In this document: piece by piece, positions 25,679 to 33,566 of the stretch
Numbering within the stretch: position 1 is the stretch's first letter
Layout: the number at the start of each line of letters is the position of its first letter
DNA from: BOKV01 sp049289295
Lineage (GTDB): Bacteria; Pseudomonadota; Alphaproteobacteria; Rhizobiales; Rhizobiaceae
Assembly: GCA_049289295.1 (NCBI GenBank)
Contig: JBATLL010000075.1
Location: forward strand, 248,001 to 312,000
Length of the DNA stretch: 64,000 nucleotides
Direction: 5' to 3'
Made by a program: the position numbers and the translations under genes
Notes under the pieces: generated by a model
The model's database searches: none
Seen by the model: the letters and a program-made list of their open reading frames with translations, nothing else
What the model was told of the DNA's origin: nothing

Positions 25679-26941
25679 GTGAAGTCGAAGGGGAAAGCCG
25701 ATCGCAAGAATGTAGCCATCATCGGCGCGGGAATCGTTGGTGTTTCCGCAGCGATCTGGCTGCAGCGTGACGGGCATGACGTGACCCTGATCGACAAGGC
25801 GGGTCCTGGCGAAGGAGCCAGTTTTGGCAATGGAGGCGTGCTTGCCTCCTGTTCGATTGTTCCCGTTTCAGTTCCGGGCCTGATCTGGAAAGCACCCGGC
25901 ATGCTGTTCAGCAGTAACCAGCCGCTGTTCATCAAGTGGGGCTATCTTCCGCGCCTCGTGCCGTGGCTTGTGCAATTCCTGCGCAACAGCAGCGATGCAG
26001 CCGTACAAAGACGCGCGGCAGCGCTGGTCAACATCATCGGTGACAGCCTGTCGGACCATCAGGCCCTCAGCGCGGGAACTGGTGCGGAGCGCTGGGTGGT
26101 GCCCAGCGACTATCTTTTCGTCTACCGGGACCGAACCCATTACGAGAGCGATGCCTATGGCTGGAGTATCCGCAAGGCACATGGGTTCGAATGGGATCTG
26201 CTCGAAGGGGATGCGTTGCGTCAATATGATCCCGCCTATGGCCCGCAAATCCAATGTGCAGCGCGACTGTCGGGACATGGTCGTGTTTCCGACCCCGGTT
26301 CCTATGTAAAGGCGCTTGCAGCGCATGTCGTCGAGCGCGGGGGACGGCTCATCAAGGCGGAAGTCAGTGACGTGGTGATAGAGAACGGGAAGGCATGCGG
26401 TGTCAGGGCAGGAGGTGAAACGCTGCCCTTTGATACGGTGGTTGTTTCCACGGGAGCCTGGTCTTCGCCACTGGCGCGCAAGCTCGGCGTAAAGGTGCCG
26501 CTCGAAAGTGAACGCGGCTATCATGTCGAGTTGTGGGAACCGTCGGTGATGCCAAGATCGCCGATCATGGTAGCAGCGGGGAAATTCGTGGCGACGCCAA
26601 TGGAGGGGAGACTGAGGCTGGCGGGCGTGGTTGAATTTGGCGGACTGGAAAGTGAGGCATCCCGTGCGCCGATCGAACTCCTGTACAGGAACATCAAGGC
26701 CGCCATGCCGGGACTACAGTGGAAGGAATCGAAGGAATGGATGGGTCACAGACCTTCCATAGCCGATTCAATTCCGGTGATTGGAGAAGTGCCCGACGGG
26801 CCGGGGGCCTTTCTTGCCTTCGGGCATGATCATGTCGGTTTGACAGGCGGCCCCAAGACTGGCCGTATCATCTCGCAACTGATTTCGGGTCAAAGACCCA
26901 ACATCGATCTTGCGCCTTATTCGCCTTCGCGTTTTCAATAG
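25679..26941 (+). CDS. FAD-dependent oxidoreductase, D-amino-acid dehydrogenase (DadA)-like
   Basis: A 420-residue flavoprotein of the DAO/DadA family, likely oxidising an amine or D-amino acid to the imine/2-oxo acid. The FAD Rossmann motif IIGAGIVGVSAAIWL is near residue 14, followed by DKAGPGEGASFGNGG, the family's second signature, and a C-terminal HDHVGLTGGPKTG. The start is a GTG with an ideal GGAGG eight bases upstream. An in-frame ATG at 25646 lacks such a site. It lies between the enolase-family enzyme and the TRAP transporter. Confidence 0.9.
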   Translation: MKSKGKADRKNVAIIGAGIVGVSAAIWLQRDGHDVTLIDKAGPGEGASFGNGGVLASCSIVPVSVPGLIWKAPGMLFSSNQPLFIKWGYLPRLVPWLVQFLRNSSDAAVQRRAAALVNIIGDSLSDHQALSAGTGAERWVVPSDYLFVYRDRTHYESDAYGWSIRKAHGFEWDLLEGDALRQYDPAYGPQIQCAARLSGHGRVSDPGSYVKALAAHVVERGGRLIKAEVSDVVIENGKACGVRAGGETLPFDTVVVSTGAWSSPLARKLGVKVPLESERGYHVELWEPSVMPRSPIMVAAGKFVATPMEGRLRLAGVVEFGGLESEASRAPIELLYRNIKAAMPGLQWKESKEWMGHRPSIADSIPVIGEVPDGPGAFLAFGHDHVGLTGGPKTGRIISQLISGQRPNIDLAPYSPSRFQ

Positions 26942-26987
26942 GGTGTTGGAGCATGCAGAAAACTGAATCAAACAAGGGAGAAGAAAA

Positions 26988-27974
26988 ATGAAGAAATCTG
27001 TCAGGAGGATGGCTTGGATGCTTTCCACCACTGCGGCATTCGCTGTCTCAGCCAGTGCTGCAATGGCGGACAAGTGGGACATGCCGCTTGCTTATGCAGC
27101 GACCAACTTCCATTCCGAAAACGCCGCCGAATTCGGCAAGTGCGTGACCGACGGAACCAGCGGCAGCCTGGAAATCGTTACGCATCCTTCGGGATCTCTT
27201 TTCAAGGGCAATGAAATCAAGCGCGCGGTCCAGACCGGACAGGCAAACATCGGCGAGCGCCTGATCTCGGCACACGGAAACGAAAACCCGCTTTATGAAG
27301 TGGATTCCATTCCGTTTGTCGTGTCGTCCTTCGACGAGCACGAAAAGCTGTGGTCCATTGCAGGCGCAAAAGTGGCTGCAGCGCTCGACGCCGAGAACCT
27401 GCACTACCTCTATTCGGTGCCGTGGCCACCGCAGGGCCTTTACTTCAAGAAGGAAGTCAATTCCGTTGCCGACATGAAGGGCGTGAAGTTCCGTTCCTAT
27501 TCCACAGCGACTGCACGCATGGCGGAACTGACCGGCATGCTGCCGGTACAGGTCGAAGCTGCGGAACTGTCGCAAGCCCTGGCAACAGGCGTGGCCGAAA
27601 GCTTCATTTCATCGGGTGCAACAGGTTATGACCGCAAGGTTTGGGAACATCTTTCGCACTTTTATGAAGTGGATGCCTGGCTTCCGCGCAACATCGTCTT
27701 CGTCAACAAGGACGCGTGGAACGGCCTTGATGATGCATCCCGGAAAGTCATGGAAGACTGCGCAGCGAGCGCCAAGGCAACCGGCCTGGAAAAGTCAAAG
27801 GCCTATACACAGTTCACGCTGGATGGGCTCAAGGCAGGCGGCATGACGGTGCAGCGCGCCGGCGATGGCCTCATGGGCGAACTCAAGGCCATTGGCGCAA
27901 CGATGACCGAAGAATGGCTGACGAAGGCTGGCGATGACGGCAAGGCCATCATCGACGCCTATCGCGGAAACTGA
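26988..27974 (+). CDS. TRAP transporter substrate-binding protein, DctP family
   Basis: A 328-residue periplasmic binding protein. The signal peptide (KKSVRRMAWMLSTTAAFAVSASAAMA) is followed by a mature DctP fold. Landmarks are LAYAATNFHSENAAEFGKCV, YLYSVPWPPQGLYFKKEV and KGVKFRSYSTATARMAEL, the last carrying the Arg that normally clamps a substrate carboxylate. It delivers an organic acid or amino-acid-like ligand to the DctQM permease that follows. AAGGGAGAAG precedes the ATG. The ligand is unknown. Confidence 0.94.
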   Translation: MKKSVRRMAWMLSTTAAFAVSASAAMADKWDMPLAYAATNFHSENAAEFGKCVTDGTSGSLEIVTHPSGSLFKGNEIKRAVQTGQANIGERLISAHGNENPLYEVDSIPFVVSSFDEHEKLWSIAGAKVAAALDAENLHYLYSVPWPPQGLYFKKEVNSVADMKGVKFRSYSTATARMAELTGMLPVQVEAAELSQALATGVAESFISSGATGYDRKVWEHLSHFYEVDAWLPRNIVFVNKDAWNGLDDASRKVMEDCAASAKATGLEKSKAYTQFTLDGLKAGGMTVQRAGDGLMGELKAIGATMTEEWLTKAGDDGKAIIDAYRGN

Positions 27975-27981
27975 CGCGAAC

Positions 27982-28013
27982 GGCCGGGGGAAACCCCGGC
28001 CATTCTTTTCATT
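27982..28013 (+). terminator. Hairpin between dctP and dctQ, probable partial terminator
   Basis: Perfect 8-bp GC stem (GGCCGGGG / CCCCGGCC) with a GAAA tetraloop, starting 7 bp after the dctP stop and followed by ATTCTTTTCATTC. The T-tract is broken, so full termination is unlikely. Such a structure would raise dctP mRNA relative to the permease part, a common layout for binding-protein operons. Confidence 0.65.
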
Positions 28014-28038
28014 CGGATTTTTTGGTGGGGGAATTGAA

Positions 28039-28572
28039 ATGCAATCGGCTGGACGCACCCTTCGGCGCATTCTGGACCTGCTTTATCTGACTGGCGGAAT
28101 CATCGCCGCGATGTTTCTCATGGCCATCCTCACCATCATCGTGTTGCAGATGCTCGCGCGCTGGACTGGACATGTCTTTCCAGGAGCAACCGACTATGCC
28201 GGATACTGCATGGCAGGCGCATCCTTCTTTGCCTTCGCCTATGCGCTCAACCACGGCTCACACATCCGGGTATCACTTTTCCTGCATTTCCTCGGTGAAA
28301 AGCGGCGCTGGGGTGAACTGTTCTGTTTCACGATCGCAGGAGCTGCGGCAACCTATTTCGCCTGGTATGCGGTCCGCGGGACCTACTGGTCTTGGAAGCT
28401 CAAGGATCTTTCCCAGGGCCTTGACGCCACGCCTGTCTGGATACCGCAACTCGCCATGTCCGCCGGAACGATCCTGCTCGCACTGGCGATCTGGGACAAT
28501 CTCATCCAGTTAATCCTGACCGGTTCGCATGGTATCCGCAGCGACCTGGCCGATCAAAGCCACGCGGAATAG
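28039..28572 (+). CDS. TRAP transporter small permease, DctQ family
   Basis: A 177-residue membrane protein with four hydrophobic spans, the DctQ topology. Landmarks are LDLLYLTGGIIAAMFLMAILTIIVLQMLARW and GATDYAGYCMAGASFFAFAYALNHGSHIRV; the last segment (ALxxGxHIRV) is the family signature. The ATG at 28039 follows GGGGGAA. An upstream open frame would overlap the hairpin and the dctP tail and is rejected. It pairs with the DctM gene 9 bp downstream. Confidence 0.93.
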   Translation: MQSAGRTLRRILDLLYLTGGIIAAMFLMAILTIIVLQMLARWTGHVFPGATDYAGYCMAGASFFAFAYALNHGSHIRVSLFLHFLGEKRRWGELFCFTIAGAAATYFAWYAVRGTYWSWKLKDLSQGLDATPVWIPQLAMSAGTILLALAIWDNLIQLILTGSHGIRSDLADQSHAE

Positions 28573-28581
28573 GTAGCGGCC

Positions 28582-29889
28582 ATGGAACAGATTGCACCCA
28601 TCCTCATTTTCCTGTTCGTGCTGTTTGCCCTGCTTGGCGCAGGTGTCTGGGTCGGGCTGGCGCTTCTGGGCGTCGCCTGGGTCGGCATGGAGCTATTCAC
28701 GACCAGACCCGCAGGCGATGCGATGATCACCACGATCTGGACGTCGTCTTCCTCATGGACACTTACGGCGCTGCCGCTCTTCATTTGGATGGGCGAGATC
28801 CTTTACCGCACGAAACTGTCGGAAGACATGTTTCGCGGCCTATCTCCCTGGATGGCGAGATTGCCCGGCGGTCTGGTCCATACCAACATTGTCGGCTGCA
28901 CGGTCTTTGCCGCTGTCTCGGGTTCATCGGCTGCAACACTCACGACCGTGGGCAAGATGTCAATACCCGAATTGAGAAAGCGGGAATATCCCGAAAAGAT
29001 GATCATAGGCACACTGGCGGGAGCAGCTACGCTGGGATTGATGATCCCTCCGTCGCTGACACTCATCGTTTATGGCGTGACCATCAATGAGTCGATCACG
29101 AAACTCTTCATGGCCGGAGTTCTGCCCGGTCTGGTCCTCGCCCTGATGTTCATGGCCTATGTCGCCATCGCTTCGAAGCTGTCGAGGAATTTCAATCCCA
29201 AGCCTGAACCCAGAATGTCCTTCATGGAGAAGGTGTGGAATTCACGCTTCCTGTTGCCGGTGATCGGCCTGATCATCGTCGTGATCGGCTCGATGTATCT
29301 TGGCTATGCAACAGCCACGGAAGCGGCGGCCTTCGGCGTCATCGGCTCGCTTGTGCTGGCCGCGGGGCAGGGTTCACTCAACCGGTACACTTTTGTGGAA
29401 AGCCTGATGGGTGCAGTGCGCACCTCCGCGATGATCGCGCTCATCCTCTCAGGGGCGGCTTTCCTGTCGCTGGCAATGGGGTTCACCGGCATTCCGCGCG
29501 GTCTTGCCGACCTCATCGCTTCCTATGAGCTTTCCCGTTTCCAGCTGCTGATGGTGTTGCTTGTCTTCTACATCGTTCTTGGCTGTTTCCTCGACGGCAT
29601 TTCGTCGGTAGTCCTGACCATGGCTGTCGTCGAGCCGATGATCCGGCAGGCTGGCATCGATGTGATCTGGTTTGGCATTTTCATCGTGGTCGTTGTCGAA
29701 ATGGCCCAGATCACGCCGCCAATCGGATTCAATCTGTTCGTGCTCCAGGGCATGACCAATCATGAAATGAACTTCATTGCCCGCGCGGCATTTCCGATGT
29801 TCCTGATCATGGTCGTGATGGTGTTTGTGCTGATCGCTTTCCCGGAAATCGCAACCTGGCTGCCAGACAATATCCGCCAGAGGCGATAG
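28582..29889 (+). CDS. TRAP transporter large permease, DctM family
   Basis: A 435-residue transport subunit with about 11-12 predicted spans. It contains ALPLFIWMGEIL, the SGSSAATLTTVGKMSIPELRKREYPEKM loop, GLMIPPSLTLIVYG and a near-repeat in the second half (TPPIGFNLFVLQGMT), as expected for the two-fold repeat of DctM. It uses the sodium gradient to import the ligand delivered by DctP. It is last of the dctPQM set. Confidence 0.95.
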   Translation: MEQIAPILIFLFVLFALLGAGVWVGLALLGVAWVGMELFTTRPAGDAMITTIWTSSSSWTLTALPLFIWMGEILYRTKLSEDMFRGLSPWMARLPGGLVHTNIVGCTVFAAVSGSSAATLTTVGKMSIPELRKREYPEKMIIGTLAGAATLGLMIPPSLTLIVYGVTINESITKLFMAGVLPGLVLALMFMAYVAIASKLSRNFNPKPEPRMSFMEKVWNSRFLLPVIGLIIVVIGSMYLGYATATEAAAFGVIGSLVLAAGQGSLNRYTFVESLMGAVRTSAMIALILSGAAFLSLAMGFTGIPRGLADLIASYELSRFQLLMVLLVFYIVLGCFLDGISSVVLTMAVVEPMIRQAGIDVIWFGIFIVVVVEMAQITPPIGFNLFVLQGMTNHEMNFIARAAFPMFLIMVVMVFVLIAFPEIATWLPDNIRQRR

Positions 29890-29905
29890 CGGGAAAACTG
29901 ATCTG

Positions 29906-30649
29906 GTGTCGGTAGACCTCCAGCCTTTCATTGATTCACCGATGCTGCTAGCCGGCATCCTGCTTGTGGTGTTTTGCGGAGCTGTAGTCCAGGCAGGACT
30001 GGGCATGGGCTTCGGGCTGACTGCAGCACCCTTGCTTGCGGTGCTTGATCCACACCTCGTGCCGGTTCCTGCGCTCGTCATCGGTTTTGCGTCCTCAACG
30101 TGGGGTGCATGGAACGAGAAGCAGGGAATTGCGTGGAACGAAGTATTCATCGGTGTCTGGGGAAGGGCTGCTGGTGTCGTGATCGCCGCGATCATCCTCG
30201 CAAACCTGGCGGACAAGGGCAGCTTCGTGCTTATTTTCGGGGCGATGATCCTGCTCGCGGTGATGCTGTCTTCGGTGAATGTGACAATTCCGTTCAACCG
30301 GACGACACTCCTTGCAATGAGTACGGTATCCGGACTCATGGGGACCATCACATCAGTCGGCGCCCCGCCTCTTGCTCTCATCTATCATGGTCGCACTGCC
30401 GCAAAGGCCAGGCCCACACTTGCGGCCTTCTTTGCTATAGGTTGCGCGCTTTCGCTCGTCGGCCTGTACGTGTCCGGCTGGTTTCACATCAGTGATTTTC
30501 ATCTGGCGCTGATCATGGCACCGGGAATGATGGTGGGACTGGCGACCGGCAAAGCGCTACGCCACCATTTTGACCGCCGGTACCGCGCTGCGCTTCTTTC
30601 CATTGCGGCATTCGCGGCCATCATTCTCATCGCGCGGGAACTGGCATGA
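29906..30649 (+). CDS. TauE/SafE (TSUP) family membrane protein
   Basis: A 247-residue protein with about eight hydrophobic segments. It contains the TSUP repeat features GAVVQAGLGMGFGLTAAPLLAVLDPHLVP and the second-half LMGTITSVGAPPLALIYHG. Members export or import sulfite, sulfoacetate or other small organic acids. Start is GTG. It follows dctM by 16 bp and overlaps the next gene by four bases, so it belongs to the operon. It may export a product or act as an extra carrier. No sulfonate-specific enzyme is certain here. Confidence 0.88.
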   Translation: MSVDLQPFIDSPMLLAGILLVVFCGAVVQAGLGMGFGLTAAPLLAVLDPHLVPVPALVIGFASSTWGAWNEKQGIAWNEVFIGVWGRAAGVVIAAIILANLADKGSFVLIFGAMILLAVMLSSVNVTIPFNRTTLLAMSTVSGLMGTITSVGAPPLALIYHGRTAAKARPTLAAFFAIGCALSLVGLYVSGWFHISDFHLALIMAPGMMVGLATGKALRHHFDRRYRAALLSIAAFAAIILIARELA

Positions 30650-31596
30650 ACAGCCTGATCGGGATCATGGGGATTTGCGCAAGGCATGGAAGGGCCTTGC
30701 TGATCGCGGGGCTTGCGGCGGGTATATTGCTGCCGCAGCTCGCAGCCTGGCTCAAGCATTGGCTGCCGGAGCTTGTAGTCATCCTGCTCTTTGTTTCAGC
30801 CTTGCGGATCGGTCCGGCGCAGGCACTTGGCGCAAAGCGGGATCTGCCGATGTCTCTTGGCTTTGTTCTGCTGTTCCAACTTGGTTTGCCGCTCGCCACC
30901 CTGCTTATCCTTGCTGCATTCGGTGTGCTGCAGACACCGGTAGCGGCGGCGATGGCACTCATGCTGTCCGCGTCGCCCATCTCTGGCAGTCCCAATCTCG
31001 CCATCATGACCGGAAACGCCCCGGCGCCTGCGCTTCGCCTGCTTGTGCTGGGTACGGCGCTGTTGCCACTTACCGTGCTACCGGTTTTCACACTGCTGCC
31101 GCAACTGGGATCGCCTGAGGCCGTAGCCAGTGTTGCGGGCAGGCTTTGCGTGGTGATCCTGTCTGCGACACTGGTGGCCTTCATGATCAGGGGAACTGTC
31201 CTCAAGAGCCCGTCTGCGGAAACAGTCAAGGCAATCGACGGCATTTCCGCCGTGGCAATGGCGGTCGTAGTCGTAGGCCTGATGTCGGCGGTGGGTCCGG
31301 CGCTCCTGCATGAAAGCCGGGCATTCTTCGGCTGGCTGCTGTTCGCGTTTGCCCTGAACTTCGGGCTTCAGATCGCAACCGCGCTCGCATTGCGGCTGAC
31401 CGGCCTTCGCGAGGAACGGGCATCAATCGCCATCGTGAGCGGCAATCGCAATATTGCCCTGTTCCTTGTCGCTCTGCCGGCAGGCATTACCGATCCGCTG
31501 CTGCTGTTCATCGGATGCTATCAGATACCGATGTATCTGACGCCGGTCCTGCTGGCGCGTCTTTACCGGCCGGTTCAGGACAGCCCAGCGCCTTAG
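30646..31596 (+). CDS. Bile acid:sodium symporter (BASS)-like membrane protein
   Basis: A 316-residue protein with nine or ten predicted spans (HGRALLIAGLAAGILLPQLAAWLKHWLPELVVILLFVSALRIG near the start; AMALMLSASPISGSPNLAIMTG in the middle; IAIVSGNRNIALFLVALP near the end). These parts match the BASS fold, including the crossover helices rich in Ser, Gly, Asn and Pro. It is probably a sodium-coupled organic anion carrier. It is translationally coupled to the TSUP gene (ATGA overlap) and ends the operon, with its TAG overlapping the stop of the convergent pseB-like gene. Confidence 0.75.
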   Translation: MNSLIGIMGICARHGRALLIAGLAAGILLPQLAAWLKHWLPELVVILLFVSALRIGPAQALGAKRDLPMSLGFVLLFQLGLPLATLLILAAFGVLQTPVAAAMALMLSASPISGSPNLAIMTGNAPAPALRLLVLGTALLPLTVLPVFTLLPQLGSPEAVASVAGRLCVVILSATLVAFMIRGTVLKSPSAETVKAIDGISAVAMAVVVVGLMSAVGPALLHESRAFFGWLLFAFALNFGLQIATALALRLTGLREERASIAIVSGNRNIALFLVALPAGITDPLLLFIGCYQIPMYLTPVLLARLYRPVQDSPAP

Positions 31597-32612
31597 ACCG
31601 AGAATGTCGGATCAACATGCTCGCGGATCAGCGCCCGCAACTCGTCAACGCTCAGGAAACGGTCGTTGGTGCCGGAATTGTAATGGAAGCCCGGCGCAAC
31701 GCTGGTGCCTGCATGCGCCTTGAGAAAACGGTCGGCGGCCGGGCTGTCATTGGTTGACGGCAGAATTGCATAGTAGCTTCCCAGATCAACGGTGTTGAAA
31801 CTGTCGGCGGGGACGATCATTTCCTCATGGATTTTCTCACCGGGACGAATTCCAACGACCGGCTTTGCACAATCCGGGCCGATCGCCTCGGCCAGATCCA
31901 GAATGCGATAACTCGGGATCTTTGGGACGATGATCTCGCCACCGGTAGCACTTTCGATGGACCACATGACCATGTCGACGGCCTGGTCCAGCGTGATGTT
32001 GAATCGCGTCATTTCGGGATCGGTAATCGGCAACGTACCGCCCGGCTTCATCTTGAGAAAGAATGGAATGACCGATCCGCGGCTTCCCATGACGTTGCCA
32101 TATCGAACAACCGAGAAGCGCAGATTGCGCCGACCCACGATATTGTTCGCTGCAATGAACAGCTTGTCGGAACAAAGTTTGGTTGCGCCATACAGGTTCA
32201 GGGGTGCCGCTGCCTTGTCAGTCGAAAGCGCCACAACGGTTTCCACATTGTTGTCCAGGCAGGCTTCGACAAGGTTCTGGGCGCCGATGACATTTGTCTT
32301 CACGAATTCGAACGGATTGTACTCAGCGGCAGGAACCTGTTTGAGAGCGGCTGCGTGAATGACGATATCGACACCTTCGAGAGCGCGACGCAGCCGATCG
32401 GGATCGCGAACGTCTCCGAGGAAAAACCGGATGCCGGGAAACTTGTCGTGTGGAAATTCCTGGCTCATGTCGAACTGCTTGAGTTCGTCACGCGAAAAGA
32501 CCACGAGCCGACGGATATCGGGAAACTTCTTCAGGGCACGGCGAATGAAGTGCTTGCCGAACGATCCGGTTCCTCCGGTGACGAGAATTGATTTGCCGGA
32601 CAGCATTGGCAT
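31593..32612 (-). CDS. pseB: UDP-N-acetylglucosamine 4,6-dehydratase (inverting), PseB-like
   Basis: A 339-residue extended SDR enzyme. The NAD motif TGGTGSFGK is near residue 13, VIHAAALKQVPAAEYNPFEFVKTN follows, then the catalytic segment STDKAAAPLNLYGATK (TDK...Y-x3-K) and GNVMGSRGSVIPFF. This set is typical of PseB, the first step of pseudaminic-acid-type sugar synthesis for flagellin or surface glycan. No other pse or flagellar gene is in the window, so the rest of the pathway must lie elsewhere. It converges on and overlaps the BASS-like gene stop. Confidence 0.9.
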   Translation of the reverse strand: MPMLSGKSILVTGGTGSFGKHFIRRALKKFPDIRRLVVFSRDELKQFDMSQEFPHDKFPGIRFFLGDVRDPDRLRRALEGVDIVIHAAALKQVPAAEYNPFEFVKTNVIGAQNLVEACLDNNVETVVALSTDKAAAPLNLYGATKLCSDKLFIAANNIVGRRNLRFSVVRYGNVMGSRGSVIPFFLKMKPGGTLPITDPEMTRFNITLDQAVDMVMWSIESATGGEIIVPKIPSYRILDLAEAIGPDCAKPVVGIRPGEKIHEEMIVPADSFNTVDLGSYYAILPSTNDSPAADRFLKAHAGTSVAPGFHYNSGTNDRFLSVDELRALIREHVDPTFSV

Positions 32613-32713
32613 TTCCTTCCAGACGATTGGTCAGGTCTGCCGCAAAGCATGGGCGGCGGGGGAGCATTAACAAGGGCGGGGCGTCAAGAAAAGGCGAAAA
32701 CGCGCCAAAGCCA

Positions 32714-33499
32714 TCAGCGCGGAAAGAGTTCATCCATCTTGCCGGTGAAGCGATAGGCGACAAGTCCGATGATTTCCTTGGAAAAGAGGCTCATCTTGAT
32801 GAACTGGCCTGCCACGTCTCCAGTCAGCCAGGGAAAGACGAGTTCATCGGCCCGGTAGTCGGTAGGCACGGGCAAGACAGTGAATCCGTTTTTACGGAAG
32901 CAGCCCAGGGCACGGGGCATGTGGAATGCCGATGTAACCAGCAGCCACTCCCGGCTTCTGTCCTCGCCAACCAGATCGCCGGTGAACACGGCGTTCTGCC
33001 AGGTGTTGCGCGAAGTGCCTTCGAATTCCATGCCGCGATCGTCCCCATACAGGGCGCGGGTCATGTCCAACGCGGCTCGGGTTTCCGGCAATCCATCCGC
33101 AGCGATTGTTGCCAGCCCTCCCGAGTAGATCAGGCGGGCATCGGGGTATCGACGCTTGAGTTCGAGACCAAGCACAAGACGATCAGCCGCCTCACCGAGG
33201 TGGTAGCCTTCAACCTGCATCTGTTTGGAGGCATCAAGGCCCCCTCCAAGAATAATGATGCCATAGGGGGAAGTGGGCAAGGCGGGATAGATCACATGGT
33301 CCTCGAGCCTCCAGATCAGAAGATCGGGCAATTGCGTGAAGCCTGTAACTGCAAAGACGATAATGGTCGCGGAAAGGACGGTCCTTGCCAGTCGATGCAA
33401 GCCCGTGCGCCAGGCTACCATGCCCGCCAAAGACAGGAAGAACAGCAGGTTGAGTGGCCGCGCGATCACCCAGAACAGTTTTGACAAGATGAAGAACAA
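32714..33499 (-). CDS. YdcF family (DUF218) membrane protein
   Basis: A 261-residue protein with two N-terminal membrane spans (FVWVIARPLNLLFFLSLAGMVAW-like and TVLSATIIVFAVTGF, approximate), followed by a periplasmic DUF218 domain. The domain has GIIILGGGLD, LIYSGGLA, EGTSRNTWQNAV and LVTSAFHMPRALGCFRKNG. The SRNTxxNA and TSxxHMPRA signatures are those of YdcF/SanA/ElyC proteins, implicated in envelope biogenesis. It stands alone between pseB and the methylmalonyl-CoA mutase gene. Confidence 0.9.
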   Translation of the reverse strand: MFFILSKLFWVIARPLNLLFFLSLAGMVAWRTGLHRLARTVLSATIIVFAVTGFTQLPDLLIWRLEDHVIYPALPTSPYGIIILGGGLDASKQMQVEGYHLGEAADRLVLGLELKRRYPDARLIYSGGLATIAADGLPETRAALDMTRALYGDDRGMEFEGTSRNTWQNAVFTGDLVGEDRSREWLLVTSAFHMPRALGCFRKNGFTVLPVPTDYRADELVFPWLTGDVAGQFIKMSLFSKEIIGLVAYRFTGKMDELFPR

Positions 33500-33566
33500 G
33501 GGCCCGGTCTCGCTTTCCCGTCCTGCTGCCAGGACAGGCTGGTCGCAGAGTGAAGGGCTGTTTGCC

